Of a DNA stretch of 64,000 nt, positions 22,310 through 34,249 are shown piece after piece (position 1 is the first letter of the stretch; every line of letters starts with the position of its first letter). The stretch is from the NCBI GenBank assembly GCA_944470555.2, contig OX104130.1, positions 1,426,001-1,490,000 of the forward strand, in the 5' to 3' direction. The position numbers and the translations under genes are program-made. Under the pieces are notes generated by a model. The model worked only from the letters and a program-made list of their open reading frames with translations, made no database searches and was not told the origin of the DNA. The stretch is from Heterobilharzia americana (taxonomy: Eukaryota > Platyhelminthes > Trematoda > Strigeidida > Schistosomatidae).

Positions 22310-23070
22310 ATTTATGTGAGAGGAAACTGTCAATATGTTCCGATTTCAACACAGTAAATGTGTTATCCATATATCACCACCGTATATTACATGAAGGATT
22401 AAGTGATTGGGGATATTGCATTCGTAAACATACAACCGTAAAATAAGGTAGGATTAAACCACTGGTACTAAAGCCCGATCTAATTAGGTGGAGGAAGAAA
22501 TTGATCACTTACTGAATCTCTAGTCATTAAATATACACCCAACACATGTGATAGGAATGATGAAAAAACCTTTACCACAGATGCTGAAAATTTTACTAAC
22601 AATAAAATCAAAGAAAATGAGGTGAGTGATAGGACTACGAAATTGAGATGTCGAAAGTGACATGGTTAAATTGTATCATTATGTGAACAATGACTTATGC
22701 TTGAAACGTCAGTGTCATACACCAAATAAACAAATCCAATATGGAATTACATTCTACCTCATCTACTCAGTTTTACACATATATTAATAGTATCGTTGGT
22801 CCTCACACAATAAGTGTGACTGGTGGCCTAATGCAGGAATGTGTAAATGGTTGATGAATGCATTTCTCTTTAGATAGTGTCATCATAAGCCTCCATATAA
22901 TAACTTTCACACATAACCAAACAAGAAGTCCTCCAGCAGCTTGTTTGTTTGACTTACAGTTTTGCACACAAAAATAACAAGTCAAACAAACAAGAGATGA
23001 ATACGTTTACTCACGCTAAATGATAGTAAATAGATATGCCTAGCGTATGTCACGGTCAGTATAGTCGATA
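22310..23070. other. Intron 7 sequence between retroelements
   Basis: AT-rich; no conserved frame. A motif set (gattaagtgattgg, acacccaacacatgtgatagg, aatgaggtgagtgataggac) is shared with 39,415-39,690, so an uncharacterised dispersed repeat covers about 22,450-22,750. Confidence 0.45.
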
Positions 23071-23071
23071 A

Positions 23072-23080
23072 ATACATTGA
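23072..23080 (+). repeat. Target-site duplication, left copy
   Basis: atacattga, repeated at 26,880-26,888 on the far side of the family 1b element. Confidence 0.7.
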
Positions 23081-26000
23081 CAAAACTAACAAAATCAACG
23101 TAGAACCTTGCACACAAGTGTATCACATCAAGTTGCCGCACTTCACAGTAGTACACAGAGAACAAGTTGATAGAAAAGAGCAGATATCAAAGTAGACAAA
23201 GTTGCATGACAGAATAAACAATTTAAAGATGAAGGTTAGTGCAAATATTCAAACTATGGAAGACGTCAAGGTATGAATGCATCTGCGCCATTGTGATGGA
23301 TTACTACCCATGTCACCAAGAGTCCCCGACCACTGATTCCTATCGCCTCGCGGAGACCCACACGGCTCAAAACAACAGTTAGTGACTTCATGCACTGGTA
23401 TCACACCTAAGTCTGGCCACACTGAAATGTCTTCTAACCTAATCCAGCTTCTTCTAGCATGCCACGTACAAGTAAGCGCTGGCTCGGCATGCACAGTACA
23501 TGCCCAAACCACCAAGAGATTTACATGTCTCGCTTAGTACCCTTCGCCTGACCTCTATATTGCTCACACACTGATTCTATCGAATGTTAACAATGCTACG
23601 AAGACATTTGTAATCAAAGCCTTCTAATTGGTTCATGTCGTTTACTTTTAACAGCCACCCCTCATAGCCGAACAACAGGACAGGACGGAGGTCAGTGCAG
23701 TATACTCGTCCTTTGAATGATAGTCGGATATCTCACTAGTCGGTGACACAGATGACCAAAATCGGCAAATCCCAAACGGATCTTCTGTATCCCAACTGAA
23801 ATCCCGTCAGTAACCAGCCCTTTCAGGCTGATCCAACTACTACTCAAGTAGGTGAATTAGTCGACACATTCCACCACTTCACTCCCCACCATTAAAATGA
23901 GACTACTTGCACCAGACCAGTTCTACAACATCATCTTACATCTAACAGGTGACACTGAAACGCATGCCAAACATACTCAGATTTCTGCTCAACGCGTTCA
24001 CAAGGCCCCACATTTCGTCACCGTCTACACCTAGCAAAACAATATCGTCCGCATACTACAACTCAACCAGATGACCTACACGGAGTAAGCCAATCCCTGT
24101 TAAGTCACCCCTACACAAAGGTTATATCCATTAGTACGTATGTCTATAAGGTTAATAAGTTAAGTTGGAAGGATGACACTGGGCATCTCTGCCTCACACC
24201 ACCAGTTGTCGTCAATTCAGATAACAAATCTTCATAAGCCGTTACACGGTAGCAGGATTTCCAGTAGAGAGCTTTGATTAGCGTCATATACTTGCTCGGC
24301 ATTCTCTTCACAACACCTCACCACCAAGAGTCAAGTGCCTCCCTCAGATCAAGTGTCAGCCGCCCGTAAGTATATCTATGTTCCAGAACCAGCTGGAAAG
24401 TAAAACGGTGATCGATAATACTCTCGACCAGGTTTGAAACCTGGCTGGCTTTCTCGAGTTTTCTGTTCTCTACCTCATGTTACGCGTCAGATAACTAGTG
24501 AGTCTAGAATCTTATACATAATATTTATCAAAATGATCCCTCCTTGGCTATCACAAGATTTCTTCTCCTTCTTATAGAATGGGATCATCAGTTACCTACA
24601 TCAGGCTGATAGCACTACCTGAGTCTTATACACTAACCAGTACCTCCTTCACATTAGGCAGCAACTTTCTACCTTTATTCTTGAAGACTTCACGTGGCAA
24701 ATTGTCGGGTCCTGCTGCTTTCCACTGTTGCGGATTCGACATAGCCTTCTCAAATTTAAAGAGAGTTGGGGGATGAATATCTACGTCCCATTCGGGTTCA
24801 TGTTCGGCCTGGATGTTGGGTGACTGAGGGGTTGCTGAGGACCAGCTGAACTGTGCTTCAAAGTGCCCCGCCCAACGTTCTACCACCTGTTGTCTTAGAA
24901 GCATATCAGGTCATCCCAACCTTTTCCGTGATGGTTTCCCTAACCATTGTCTCCATCTTGCTGGTATCCTTAATAAGCCTAAATAGTTGCTGGCTATTAC
25001 CCAACGCTGATGCCTTCTCTATCTCTCTCGCGATCGATGCGAAGACTCCTGACTAGTTTATGTTTGAGTTGCTCTCGCTATTCATCGTAGTCAGAGACAG
25101 CCACCTGGAATCAGTCTTCTCACATCAATTTGTTGGGATGACGTTGTGAACATTCAGTGACATTTGCTAACCTTCGAGAGTAGCTTACCAACTGTCGTTG
25201 CCACTTTTTCTACAGAGGACTTAGTTTCATGCCTTGTTTCCTCAGAATGAGCATTGCTGTTATGTTAAGGTAAATACTTAGCTAACTCCTCCCCAAATAC
25301 GTACTTTGCGTCCTCATCTTCCAATCGACCATAAACAGGAGTCACTATCACCTGTTCCCTACAGCCAGTAAGGCACAGACTTACACTAGCCCGTGCTAGT
25401 GCGTGATCACACTTCGAACTCCTACTGCAGAAAGGACGGTAATTGTTCGCCAACCTTCTTCAACAATAGCTTATAGCAATATGACCCATCTGTGTCCATC
25501 ATTGGTTTGATGTCGGCGAACGCTATGTAAGGCAGTGTCTCTTCTTATACTCGGAGTTAGTGCTGATTAGAAGCGAGAAATTGTTGGAACGAATTCGCAA
25601 GAGACAGTCACCGTTGTTGGTTCGTTGGAATGGGATTCCGTAAATACCCCACAAGATTCCTTTCCAAGTAGCTGTTTTCCCTACTTAAGCGTTAACGTCA
25701 CTTGCCATTATGATTACATCTGAATGTTTTGCTTTCTGTAGCAAAATTGACAGCTTTTCATAAAATTCATACTTCGAACTACTGTTGGTGGGTGCGTAGG
25801 TGGAGATTACGCCTAGGTATCGCCTGTCCCCATGATCTTTCCTAATTCTTACAGGTCCATTCAGTCAAACTGCGCATAGATGGGTGTTGACTGGTATCCA
25901 ATCGACAAGTCCCCTGTTTGCTCCAAAACCCAATGTCATGTCTACACCAGCGAGTTCACGAGAGCTGCAGTCTCACTACAGTGGCTAGGTGAGGTCAATT

Positions 26001-26878
26001 TAATAACCACATTTGGGTCTGCATACGTGTTTGAGACACAGCATACATCCATGGCAAGAGGTTCTAGCGTTCTGGCGAGTGATGCTTGGTGTCCGGTTTC
26101 AAATAGAGTCCGGACGTTGAAAGCTCCGATATGGGATCGATAGTGGAGGCTTAGGAGACCAGGAATAAGGTTTCTATGGCTTTGATCGTTTGCAGTGGTC
26201 GAAGGATAAGAGGTTGGAGGTGTAAGAGGCTTAATGTTTGTGTCAGGAGGTGAAGACAAAGGAAGAGACAAAGTTGAGGAGAATAGGTTATGTCTGGCTG
26301 GGTCTTGTGTACTACTGGATACGTGCAGTCAATTCACACTTCCCGGTTGCTCACACTATGAAAGACTAGTTGCTATTAAGGTACCTGAATGAAAAAACTA
26401 TCTCTGTGATACAAGAACCATGAGACACCTCCTTCAGGTCTATCACGCATAGCCTTTTGAGAGTTGTTGTTTCAGGTTTTGGATGTTCTAACGCCGGATA
26501 GAGAGAACCCATACCCCTGGAACCAAAACACCGTGAGGCAGAGAGGAATGTGCTATTTTAGGGGACAACCTTTTATAATTCAGCACCCGTTCCCATAGGG
26601 AAGGCAGCATTAGCGTCACACTGCTGTTCTTACGTGAGAAACATCTTACTGCTGTCACACTCCATCCAGCTAGTAGCAGTACGACTTCTCCCTCAGACCC
26701 AAACCATAATGTAGCAATTTACACTACAACGGTGACTGCTTTTCGTCTTACGTCTATTCAACAACCCTTTCTAACATGGTAGGACCTCTAAGGAACAAGC
26801 GTTTCACCAGTATAACTCGTTGGGTCGTTGTGATATGCAAGCCCGACCACCACATCAAGGTAGAAGCTATTGGTCGGG
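23081..26878 (-). mobile_element. Full-length family 1b RTE-like element, decayed
   Basis: About 3.8 kb, bounded by a 9-bp duplication (atacattga) and homologous end to end with the element at 9,116-13,063. Readable minus-strand blocks are the 5' structured region (26,812-26,878), HIGAFNVRTLFETGHQ and MDVCCVSNT (about 26,100), the DHALARASVSLCLTG region (about 25,400), the RT linker (about 25,000) and the PDNLPREVFKNKG motif (about 24,690). The C-terminal segment and 3' UTR reach down to 23,081. Many stops and frameshifts occur throughout. Its 3' UTR differs from family 1, defining a subfamily with many 3' fragments in this window. Lies in STRIP intron 7, same orientation as the gene. The part 24,963-26,312 is nearly identical to 41,808-43,157 in reverse complement. 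Confidence 0.88.
26812..26878 (-). ncRNA. Candidate HDV-like ribozyme, second copy
   Basis: Same 67-nt plan as 12,997-13,063. P1 is CCCGACC/GGUCGGG. P2 is AUAGCU/AGUUAU, where a C-to-U change keeps pairing as G-U. P3 is ACC/GGU around UUGAUGU. A UUG/CAA hairpin and the CCCAAC joining strand follow. P1 and P3 are unchanged and the P2 difference keeps the helix. The single A before P1 may be extra. Confidence 0.5.
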
Positions 26879-26879
26879 T

Positions 26880-26888
26880 ATACATTGA
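26880..26888 (+). repeat. Target-site duplication, right copy
   Basis: atacattga, as at 23,072-23,080. Confidence 0.7.
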
Positions 26889-26945
26889 TTGGTCACTGGA
26901 GGGCTATCGACTTCCTGATCGAATTCTATCGGTGTATGAACCTTT
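26889..26945. repeat. S1-element tail fragment
   Basis: ttggtcactggagggctatc … gatcgaattctatcg matches the tail at 53,340-53,430 and 18,265-18,360. The 1b element seems to have inserted into an older S1 copy. Confidence 0.45.
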
Positions 26946-27424
26946 TCATATAATATGAAATGAAGTAAATATGACCCATCAAATACTGTTCCATACTTTC
27001 TAACAATGTCAGGGATGATTGTCTATTCAAAGGTCGTTCTGTCTATTGCGCAAAACGTAACTCAAATGGTTGTCGAATCTGAATGGAATCAAAGCACTTA
27101 TTGCTGCCTGAGTTTGTTTAATCGTCATCAATGTGGCCACACATCAAGTATAAGATGAAATCTTTAGATTGTATCATCAAGTAGTAGCGATACTGTTCAT
27201 CTTCATGTAGTAACAAAAATGTTAGTCAATCAGATTAAAGTGATCTTCATCAGTTTGTTCGAACAAAAACGGACAACTAATCACAAAAGAGTCACTCCAA
27301 AGTGCTGCAGGCAAGAGAAGACAATCAACGATATAGTTGTACAACACTGAGAATCATCATCACTAATCTACATAAGACTATACATTAGTGCATGACAATC
27401 CAAACTGTCACATCTTAAATACTG

Positions 27425-27945
27425 AATTCGTTATGACGATTAAGATGAAGATCATGTATGGTTACATCTGCACCACTGACATCGATTACCAACCATGTTA
27501 CCAAGTCTCCAGCCACTGGTTTCTGTTGTCATGTGGACCTCAACCAGCTAGTCTAGTCTGCATGGATCAGACCGAAGGTCGAGGAGTTCATGCACTAATA
27601 CTATTTAGTAGTAGCCTTTTCGAAGCCTGAACGTACTACAGCTAAAATTGCGCGACAAGGCAAATGGTGGATAGACATGCGTAACACATAACTCAGTTAC
27701 CTGGGCCGGTGAAGTGCCAAAAACTTATCAATCGGCTTGGCTGTCTTGCCGAGTATTCTTCGTCTTGCCTCAACTATATTCGCAGAAGGATTTCACCAAA
27801 TGGGAGTGCTATGCCAAGAAAACACGTATGATGAGAACACTGTAACCGCTTCACGTCTTCTACTTTTAACGACCATGTCCCACAGGCGTATAACAGGACA
27901 AAACAAACTGCAGTGCAGTATACTCGTCAGTCATACAACAATCGA
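27425..27945 (-). mobile_element. Family 1-like 3' fragment
   Basis: The minus strand carries the end of the C-terminal coding region (catctgcaccactgacatcg, then accatgttaccaagtctcc) through the 'gtataacaggacaaaa' and 'gcagtatactcgtc' blocks (LLYGCETW and YCTAVRS counterparts). It stops 53 bp short of the exon 7 donor. Diverged and frameshifted. Confidence 0.7.
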
Positions 27946-27997
27946 TCACATGAATAAAATAAAATAAAACATTTCCAATCACTGGACATACACTGAC

Positions 27998-28187
27998 TAA
28001 ATACTGGATGCCGGTTATTATTACGAGGTATTCTAGCAAGTAATTGATCCGTTGATATCGCTGGAGGGCTATTAGCACGAACCCTACGAATTACTTGTGT
28101 AGAATCCTCAACAAGTGGTGGTAGTCCATAACGAGCACGTGCTTGATTTTTACGTGTGAATAAACTGGTTACAGGACCCAAAGTTAC
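27998..28187 (-). CDS. STRIP: STRIP exon 7
   Basis: Acceptor TATATATAG. Encodes VTLGPVTSLFTRKNQARARY, then GLPPLVEDSTQVIRRVRANS and PPAIS, matching vertebrate GLPPLPEDSIKVIRNMRAAS. The donor A|GTCAGT was chosen because it is the nearby GT that leaves phase 1, as needed to join exon 8. CCA|GTATTT and CA|GTGTAT give the wrong phase. Confidence 0.92.
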
Positions 28188-28734
28188 CTATATATAGATA
28201 GCAATAGAACAAATATTCAGATTTATTGCCAAAACTAAATTAGGTAACTATAACTTGAAGTTTAAAACCATAATAATTGTTGGATAGAAATAAAGTAATG
28301 TATGTATGTAATCGGCCATTATGTTATCTAGTGTTGAACAAGGCATACTTACAGAACAAAGCGAAAGCGATAATTTATTTTTTACAGGTAAGAAATCAGA
28401 TAAGTGAAATAACAGTAAAGAAATCTACTTTGTTAATTTAGGCATCTGCATTTTTGTCATTATCGATGCCAATGCCTTCCAGCACAGTATACCTCAGTAA
28501 AGGTCAGTGTAAATCTACCGACAGTTCCATTTTGTCGAATCTAGTTGACAGTGGACAATACGTAGAACCAAAAGATTCATTTGCCATAGTCTAAAAAGGG
28601 TTTGAGTAGACATTCATCTAGTAGTTCTAGTGCGTAGCGTATCCGGAAGTCACTTTTTCATTCACTGTTTTTACTAACTTCTTAGTTTTTTTACTGGTAT
28701 TTTTCGTCTTGATTCCGATTCACACTAACTTATC

Positions 28735-28860
28735 CACCTTGGTAGAGCATTGAGTCTGTAACCCTGAAGTTGCTAGTTTGGATCCTGCCACGACGCAGAT
28801 TTTCATCCAATCTCCAATGGTCACCTAATATAAGTCTGCCAAACCCCGCCTATCACTGAT
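28735..28860 (+). repeat. tRNA-like short element S3, plus copy
   Basis: A-box-like tggtagagcattgagtctg, B-box-like gctagtttggatcctgcc, then the same aagtctgccaaacc string as at 16,253. Intron 6. Confidence 0.55.
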
Positions 28861-29369
28861 AGTGTTTCTTATGTAACTTCTATTTCTATGTATTATTTTC
28901 CTGATTACAACTTACTAAGGATTATAGTTTTGAGAACTGATAATGACATTTTCTCCGATGAAATGTACACACTAATTAATGATTTGAATGTGATTGTACA
29001 GCTTTTGAAAATGATATCACAGGAAAATAATTTGTTCGGTAAAATCTTTCTCTACTGGGAATCTTCAAAAGTCATTATTACTATTTTTTAATGAGGTGAG
29101 ATAAATTTTGACTTCTTCACTGATAATCTTTATATCCATCTATTGTCTTTCAGTTGACTGAATTGTGATAGCAATAGTAGGTTGATTAATTATCAGTCAA
29201 GTTATACATTTGTTTTATGCAATGGAATTAGTTTCAGTTGAGTGTAGAGTGTAGAAATATGCCTTAAGGATAGTAGGCATTTATTTAATTCGACTCTGGA
29301 TAGCAACGGAAAACTACAGGTATCAAACAATAACTGATATTCATTGCACAGGAGGTGGCTCTCAAGTTC

Positions 29370-29640
29370 AAGTGGCCTAGTAGATAGTGCTTTGACGTTT
29401 AAAGCGATGGTTGCTGGGTTCGAATGTCAGTGAGAACAAAAACACTCACTGAGATGTAGGTGCATCCAGCTGACTAGTCCTAAATAGGATGAGACGCATG
29501 TAAAGCTGAATCCTAATGCAAGTCACCAAGAAGAATACTCGGTAGTATCGAGGTATCAGCATTGGAGCCCATCTGCCAATAGAAGTAGAGCGATTCGACT
29601 CTGTATAGCAACGGGAAATTACAAGTATCAAACTGCTACG
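29370..29640 (+). repeat. Sm-alpha-like tRNA-derived SINE with hammerhead domain
   Basis: The fullest copy in the window. tRNA-like part: gtggcctagtagatagtgc (A box) and gctgggttcgaatg (B box). It is followed at about 29,462-29,520 by a hammerhead-like unit catccagctgactagtccta … aggatgagacgc … ctgaatcc. The core is mutated (CUGACUA for CUGANGA, GAGA for GAAA), so cleavage is not expected. The body then runs to ggcagatgggc-type and aacgggaaattaca strings shared with 59,150-59,220. Confidence 0.7.
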
Positions 29641-29889
29641 ATACTTTATTGAGTACTAGACTGAGTCATACTTGCCTAATACTCACACAGAAGTCGATAG
29701 AGTCTTGGCCAAACCAGAGACCCGTTGATTTGAAAGTCAAGTTCCTAAGCCGATGACCCACATCTCCAGATATGATAGTATCTACGTTACCAATTCATGT
29801 AATATTCATTACACAATCTTTTCCTAATTACCGTTTAGCGGTATCTACACACAGTTGCAACAAAATGCATTTCAAGACGATATTCATAA

Positions 29890-30080
29890 TAGACTGACAT
29901 CAGTTGGAGAACCATTGCTGGCAGCGGAAACTCAAGCTTTTGGGCTCGATCCCTGGCGGGGTCGCGGCTGAACACTGCTGTGGAGTCCTATACTAGGAGG
30001 GAACAGCTGTCCAGTGCTCCCAGTTTTCAAATGGTTCTCCAACTGATATCAGTCCACGATGAATATCCACCTGAAATCAA
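29890..30080 (+). repeat. tRNA-like short element S4
   Basis: Contains gggctcgatccctggcgggg, aacactgctgtggagtcc and the ending caactgatatcagtccacg, as in the copies at 15,165 and 30,285. Intron 6. Confidence 0.65.
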
Positions 30081-30284
30081 TGAATAAATCCCCACAAACG
30101 TCAAAATTGAATTAATTTAGTGTTCATTAATGACTCGCTTCAAAATGAGATTCTTGAAGTTCTGATAAGTCATGACCGGTAAGGTCAACCAAATAGAACG
30201 CGAAGATAGTTACTTAACGACAGCGTTGGATGGAGGTCGCGCAATATCGTGAACTGACATAAGTAGCAGATGTGGACTAATAGA

Positions 30285-30460
30285 TTCTGTCCTAGCGGCC
30301 CAATGGTAACTTGCTGGTCGCTGAACCTGAAGTTCCTGGGTTCAACCCGCGGCGAGGTCGTGGGTGCACAGTGCTGAGGAGTCAAATAATAGGTGAAACA
30401 GTTGCCCAGTGCTTCGCCAACTAATGTCAGTTCATGATGAATATCAACCTAAAATCGATA
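30285..30460 (+). repeat. tRNA-like short element S4
   Basis: A-box-like agcggcccaatggtaactt, B-box-like tgggttcaacccgcgg, body with gtgcacagtgctgaggagtc and the ending aactaatgtcagttcatgat. Tandem with the copy at 29,890 in the same orientation. Intron 6. Confidence 0.7.
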
Positions 30461-30864
30461 AAAAAAATCCCCTCAAACCTCCAAATAGAATGCATTTCTT
30501 TACTTTTTTAAAAGATTGTTTAAGATATTAAATCAGTTTGAATCGCTAATCCATACATACATGATCACCCTTTTGCATGTTATTAAATCACCTGTTAATC
30601 TGACTGAAGGTAGAATATAATTTTGATGATGACAATGTGGAGACCGTTTCGTAGAATTATTCAGCAAACAGCAAAACTTCATTATCAAACATGAATAGTT
30701 CATAGACCATTTACTAAAACACAAATGGCAGCATTATTTATTGATAACTTTAATTTCTCGTTGTTATACCGAGTCAAAGAGATCAACCCGTGTTGGCATA
30801 TGAGCTTCTATGGAGATGCTTCAAAACTACTGGAAAAGTTATGATGTTAAAACTTGCTTGGGGT

Positions 30865-31015
30865 ACTGTGCTAGCAGTGGAATTCAGGTCCTGCATTTTC
30901 TCTTATTTGTGACTCCTCAAGTGAATGTATCTGCATCCCTGCAGGTTCATCCAGCTGACGACTCGTATATAGGATAAAACACGTGTGCCTGATTTCCAGT
31001 GCTGTCAGTCACCGC
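30865..31015. repeat. Two facing hammerhead-like units (Sm-alpha-like)
   Basis: At 30,875-30,925 the minus strand has a decayed hammerhead half. At 30,948-31,000 the plus strand has catccagctgacgactcg … aggataaaacacgtg … ctgatttcc, with CUGACGA kept but AAAA in place of GAAA. They lie close to exon 6 (31,135). Confidence 0.55.
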
Positions 31016-31134
31016 ATCAAACAAATTCTTTATGCATTTCATTCACAAAAGCGTTGAAGGAGAACTTTAATAACACACAAAATATGAACAAACCACCTGA
31101 AAGGAAAATATGTGGATATGGGCATTCAACTTAC

Positions 31135-31268
31135 CAGTAAGATTTTCCAAAGTAGTAGTAAAACTTTTTTCATTGGGAAGTATGGGTTATCACCACTACA
31201 GAAACTATGAACCATGTCAAAAAGAACAATAGCCAGCGTTAGATTACCATCGTTTCCAATAGGTGCAA
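31135..31268 (-). CDS. STRIP: STRIP exon 6
   Basis: Acceptor TTAACCGACAG, donor GTAAGT, phase 1 to 0. Encodes [20 protein letters not shown], then [20 protein letters not shown], which is nearly identical to vertebrate STRIP1 in its second half. It is too short and too interrupted upstream to show as a normal open frame; it was found by searching for the FPMKKV motif. Confidence 0.95.
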
Positions 31269-31474
31269 CTGTCGGTTAATGAAATAATGCATCATTTGAA
31301 AGATGAACAGTAAGAGAGACAATTGCATATTTAAAAACTTAGCGAAAAAATGTTTTTAAAAAGTGTTTAGTTGTTCTTTTGACAGTTTTTAGTATTCAGA
31401 TGAATTCGCTACATGAACTGAGACTGTAGTGAGCAAACGTTCGCCTTACAGACTGACTAGACTTGATTTTGATA

Positions 31475-31655
31475 CTGATGATGGATGCTGGCTAGCGGTT
31501 AAATCTAGGAGGCGCGTTTCTTTCTATTAGGGGTTCATCAGGTGGATGCACCTGCCGCTTCCCACTGACTGGAGTTGTTCGAACTAGGACTCAAACCGAG
31601 GACTAATCGCTTCGAACGCCAGAACGTTTTCCACTAGGTCACCAAGTTACCATAG
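31475..31655 (-). repeat. Sm-alpha-like SINE with hammerhead domain
   Basis: In reverse complement: gcatccacctgatgaacccc … agaaacgcgcctcctagatt, keeping CUGAUGA and GAAAC. Stem II is weak. The tRNA-like part (aggactcaaaccgaggacta, then ccactaggtcaccaag on the plus strand) extends to about 31,650. Intron 5. Confidence 0.65.
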
Positions 31656-31799
31656 CCATTCTTTGTGCAACGGGAATAGTTTATATGACTTTGATTGTAT
31701 CATCTCATCATTGATTGAACCGAAATGATTAGTCTCTATTGGCATATGGGCTTTTGCACGAATGCCTTCATATTGTCCGTATTTTTAATTTTAATCACA

Positions 31800-32220
31800 A
31801 TGATGGATAGTGACTAGCAGTGGAATCCATGGGATAATACAAACAACATCATACTAACCACGTTTATTGCACAAGGAGTGGCTACCATAGTCATGGCAAA
31901 ACGCAGGAATTAACGAGTGAATGTAGAGGCTGAGTTATGCTAACAAGTTCTACCTTCCTCATTTACTTGAAATCTGTGGAATGAAATAGGACGAAAAAAG
32001 ATTAGAAGAAAAGCATAAACTTGGATGGATCGTACTTTGATATTACACATTGTAATTTCCCGTCGTTGATTGGACCAAATCAGTCAGCTACTACTGGCAT
32101 ATCACCTCCTAGATGGAAGTGCCGGTATTGCTACTCTTTTCAATTGGATATTGATAGACAGTGGCTGACGGTGGAATCCAGGACGCGCGTTTCCTCCTAT
32201 TTGAGGCTTCATTTTTAGAA
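31800..32220 (-). repeat. Two Sm-alpha-like fragments
   Basis: gatggatagtgactagcagt and ggaatcca at 31,803-31,835, and tggaatccaggacgcgcgtt then tcctcctatttgagg at 32,172-32,206, are pieces of the same hammerhead unit on the minus strand. The second keeps the 3' half (GAAACGCGCGUCCUGGAUUCC) exactly but lacks the CUGANGA half. Confidence 0.55.
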
Positions 32221-32224
32221 ATCA

Positions 32225-32930
32225 AACGTTTGATCTAATGTATCATCAATCTCAGTTTTAACACGATGCAAATTATTTGACTGTATAAAACAGATTCCTT
32301 CAAAGTATAAGCACACTTAAACGGAGATAAAAAATTGACAAAAAAGAATTACTTGTTTTGATCTGTAGTCTATATATGAATGAGATACAAATAACGATAG
32401 AACAATGACACCTCAACAGAATATTCAGTTGACACCAGATAAAAAACACATGAATTGAAAGTATACTGCTACCGAATGGTGCGAATATAGCTGAAAGTCC
32501 AGTCATTTACATACCTTTTAAATGGTTTTGACCACGGAAAACAAAACAGCTTACTCAAAGTGCAAAATGAACCAATCAGGGTTTAGTATTTTAAACCGCC
32601 GTGGGAGCAAATAACTTGGCGTGAAGAGAAAAAGGCACGAAAATGGGTTGAAATTTTAAAATGATAATGCATACGGATTATAAGCTAGTTTTTTTCGGGA
32701 TTAGATATACCTTACGCAAGTGTTAACTCTTTTCGATGAATTCATAAGAAAGCAAAGTTTTAGACTATGATGTGGTAAAAAAAATGCGTCAAAAATTTCT
32801 TTAGCATCACACTGAAGAAGCTTGTCTTACAATTTGGAGGGAATATAAAAAACGTTATGTGGTTTACAATCATTAAAGGTTCGATGAAAATATAATCGTA
32901 TCAAGGAAAGCAAAAGAAGAAACCTATTCG
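32225..32930. other. Intron 5 sequence, nothing recognised
   Basis: AT-rich; no conserved frame or repeat was identified. Confidence 0.4.
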
Positions 32931-32935
32931 AGAAT

Positions 32936-33600
32936 AATTTTCCTTAAACACATACTGCACCGTAGTCCGTTATACGGCAGTGAGACAGCAGTTAGAAGTA
33001 GAAGATATGAAGCGGTCAAAGATGTTTTCATATCATTGTTCACGTTCAGTGAAATCACCGTATGAGTAATGTTGAAGTCAGGCGAAGTGTAGTAAGAAAG
33101 ACAGGCAAGTCGACTGATGAAGTTGTGAAGCTTCATCGGCTAAGATGGCTTAGACATGTACTGTGCATGTCGAACCACCGCCTACTTTGACGTGTCATGC
33201 TAGGGGAAGTTAGATTAGCTTGAAAGAGGGTTCACGGTGGTTAGACCACGACGTAGCACTAGTTGGTGAAGTCTGTGACTTCTGATCAGAGTCGTGTGAG
33301 GAGATGTAGACTGTGTGGTTAGGGTCCTCGAGATGATAAGAATCAGTGGTTGAGAAATGCTAGTGATATGGCTGAAAATCGGTCACAATGGCGTAGATAT
33401 ATCCACTCTTTGACATCTGAATTGCGAATATTCGGGCTAACTTTTATCTTCAAATTGTTTATTCTCTCACACAACTTCGTCTACTTAGATATCACTCTTT
33501 TTCTATGGACTTGTTCTTTGTGTACTTCTGTGGCAACTGTGGGGCAATTTTGAGGTGATGCACTTGCGGACGTGGTTCTATGTTAATTTATTTTGTCTGA
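32936..33600 (+). mobile_element. Family 1b 3' fragment
   Basis: Contains, in plus orientation, ACTAVRSVIRQ-like coding remnants (gttatacggcagtgagaca), then the block encoding KSTDEVVKLHRLRWLRHVLC, the WLRNASDMAENRSQWRRYIH tail (about 33,340-33,400) and the 3' UTR ending near ggttctatgttaattta. 5'-truncated; antisense to STRIP, intron 5. Confidence 0.8.
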
Positions 33601-34249
33601 TCTGCCTTGAATATTGGCAATATTCAAGAGAAGCTTACAGTATTTAAGAATGAAATATTAAAACGGAAAACTATTAACTGAACGACCTACCTCTTATGAA
33701 TTATTAGATCTCAGTAGGTTTCTTCGGTTCTTTGATGAATTCACTTATTATTTATTAAACAGACTTTATATGAAAAAGTCCTATTTGGTAGACAACCAGA
33801 TTCACTACCGGACTTAAACCAGCAACCTACACGACATCAACTGGTTATCAAAACGGCTGAGGAATGATACTTGACTACCGACAATATCTCCTTTTCAATT
33901 TAGTCATTGGTTGTTAACTTGCTCATTTGCCAACTCGTTTCACAGTCTCGAATTTCTATTTCCGTTAAGCAGTCGTAAGACTAGTCCAATTTACTACATT
34001 TATAAATTATTTGTAAACAATTCATGCATATATTATAATGTAGTCAAATTTTTCATGATCAAGATTTGACGCTAGATAGTGTTCTGCTAAAATTATTTAT
34101 TTACCTACCGTTAACGCAGCAAACCTGTTATACTCCATCCCATTCAACTAAATTGTTTAAGACAAATTAGTGATTCCCATGTATACATCGTATTTATCTT
34201 GATATGATCATGATAATTATTTGTAGCTGAAATGTAGTCTAGAGAATAA

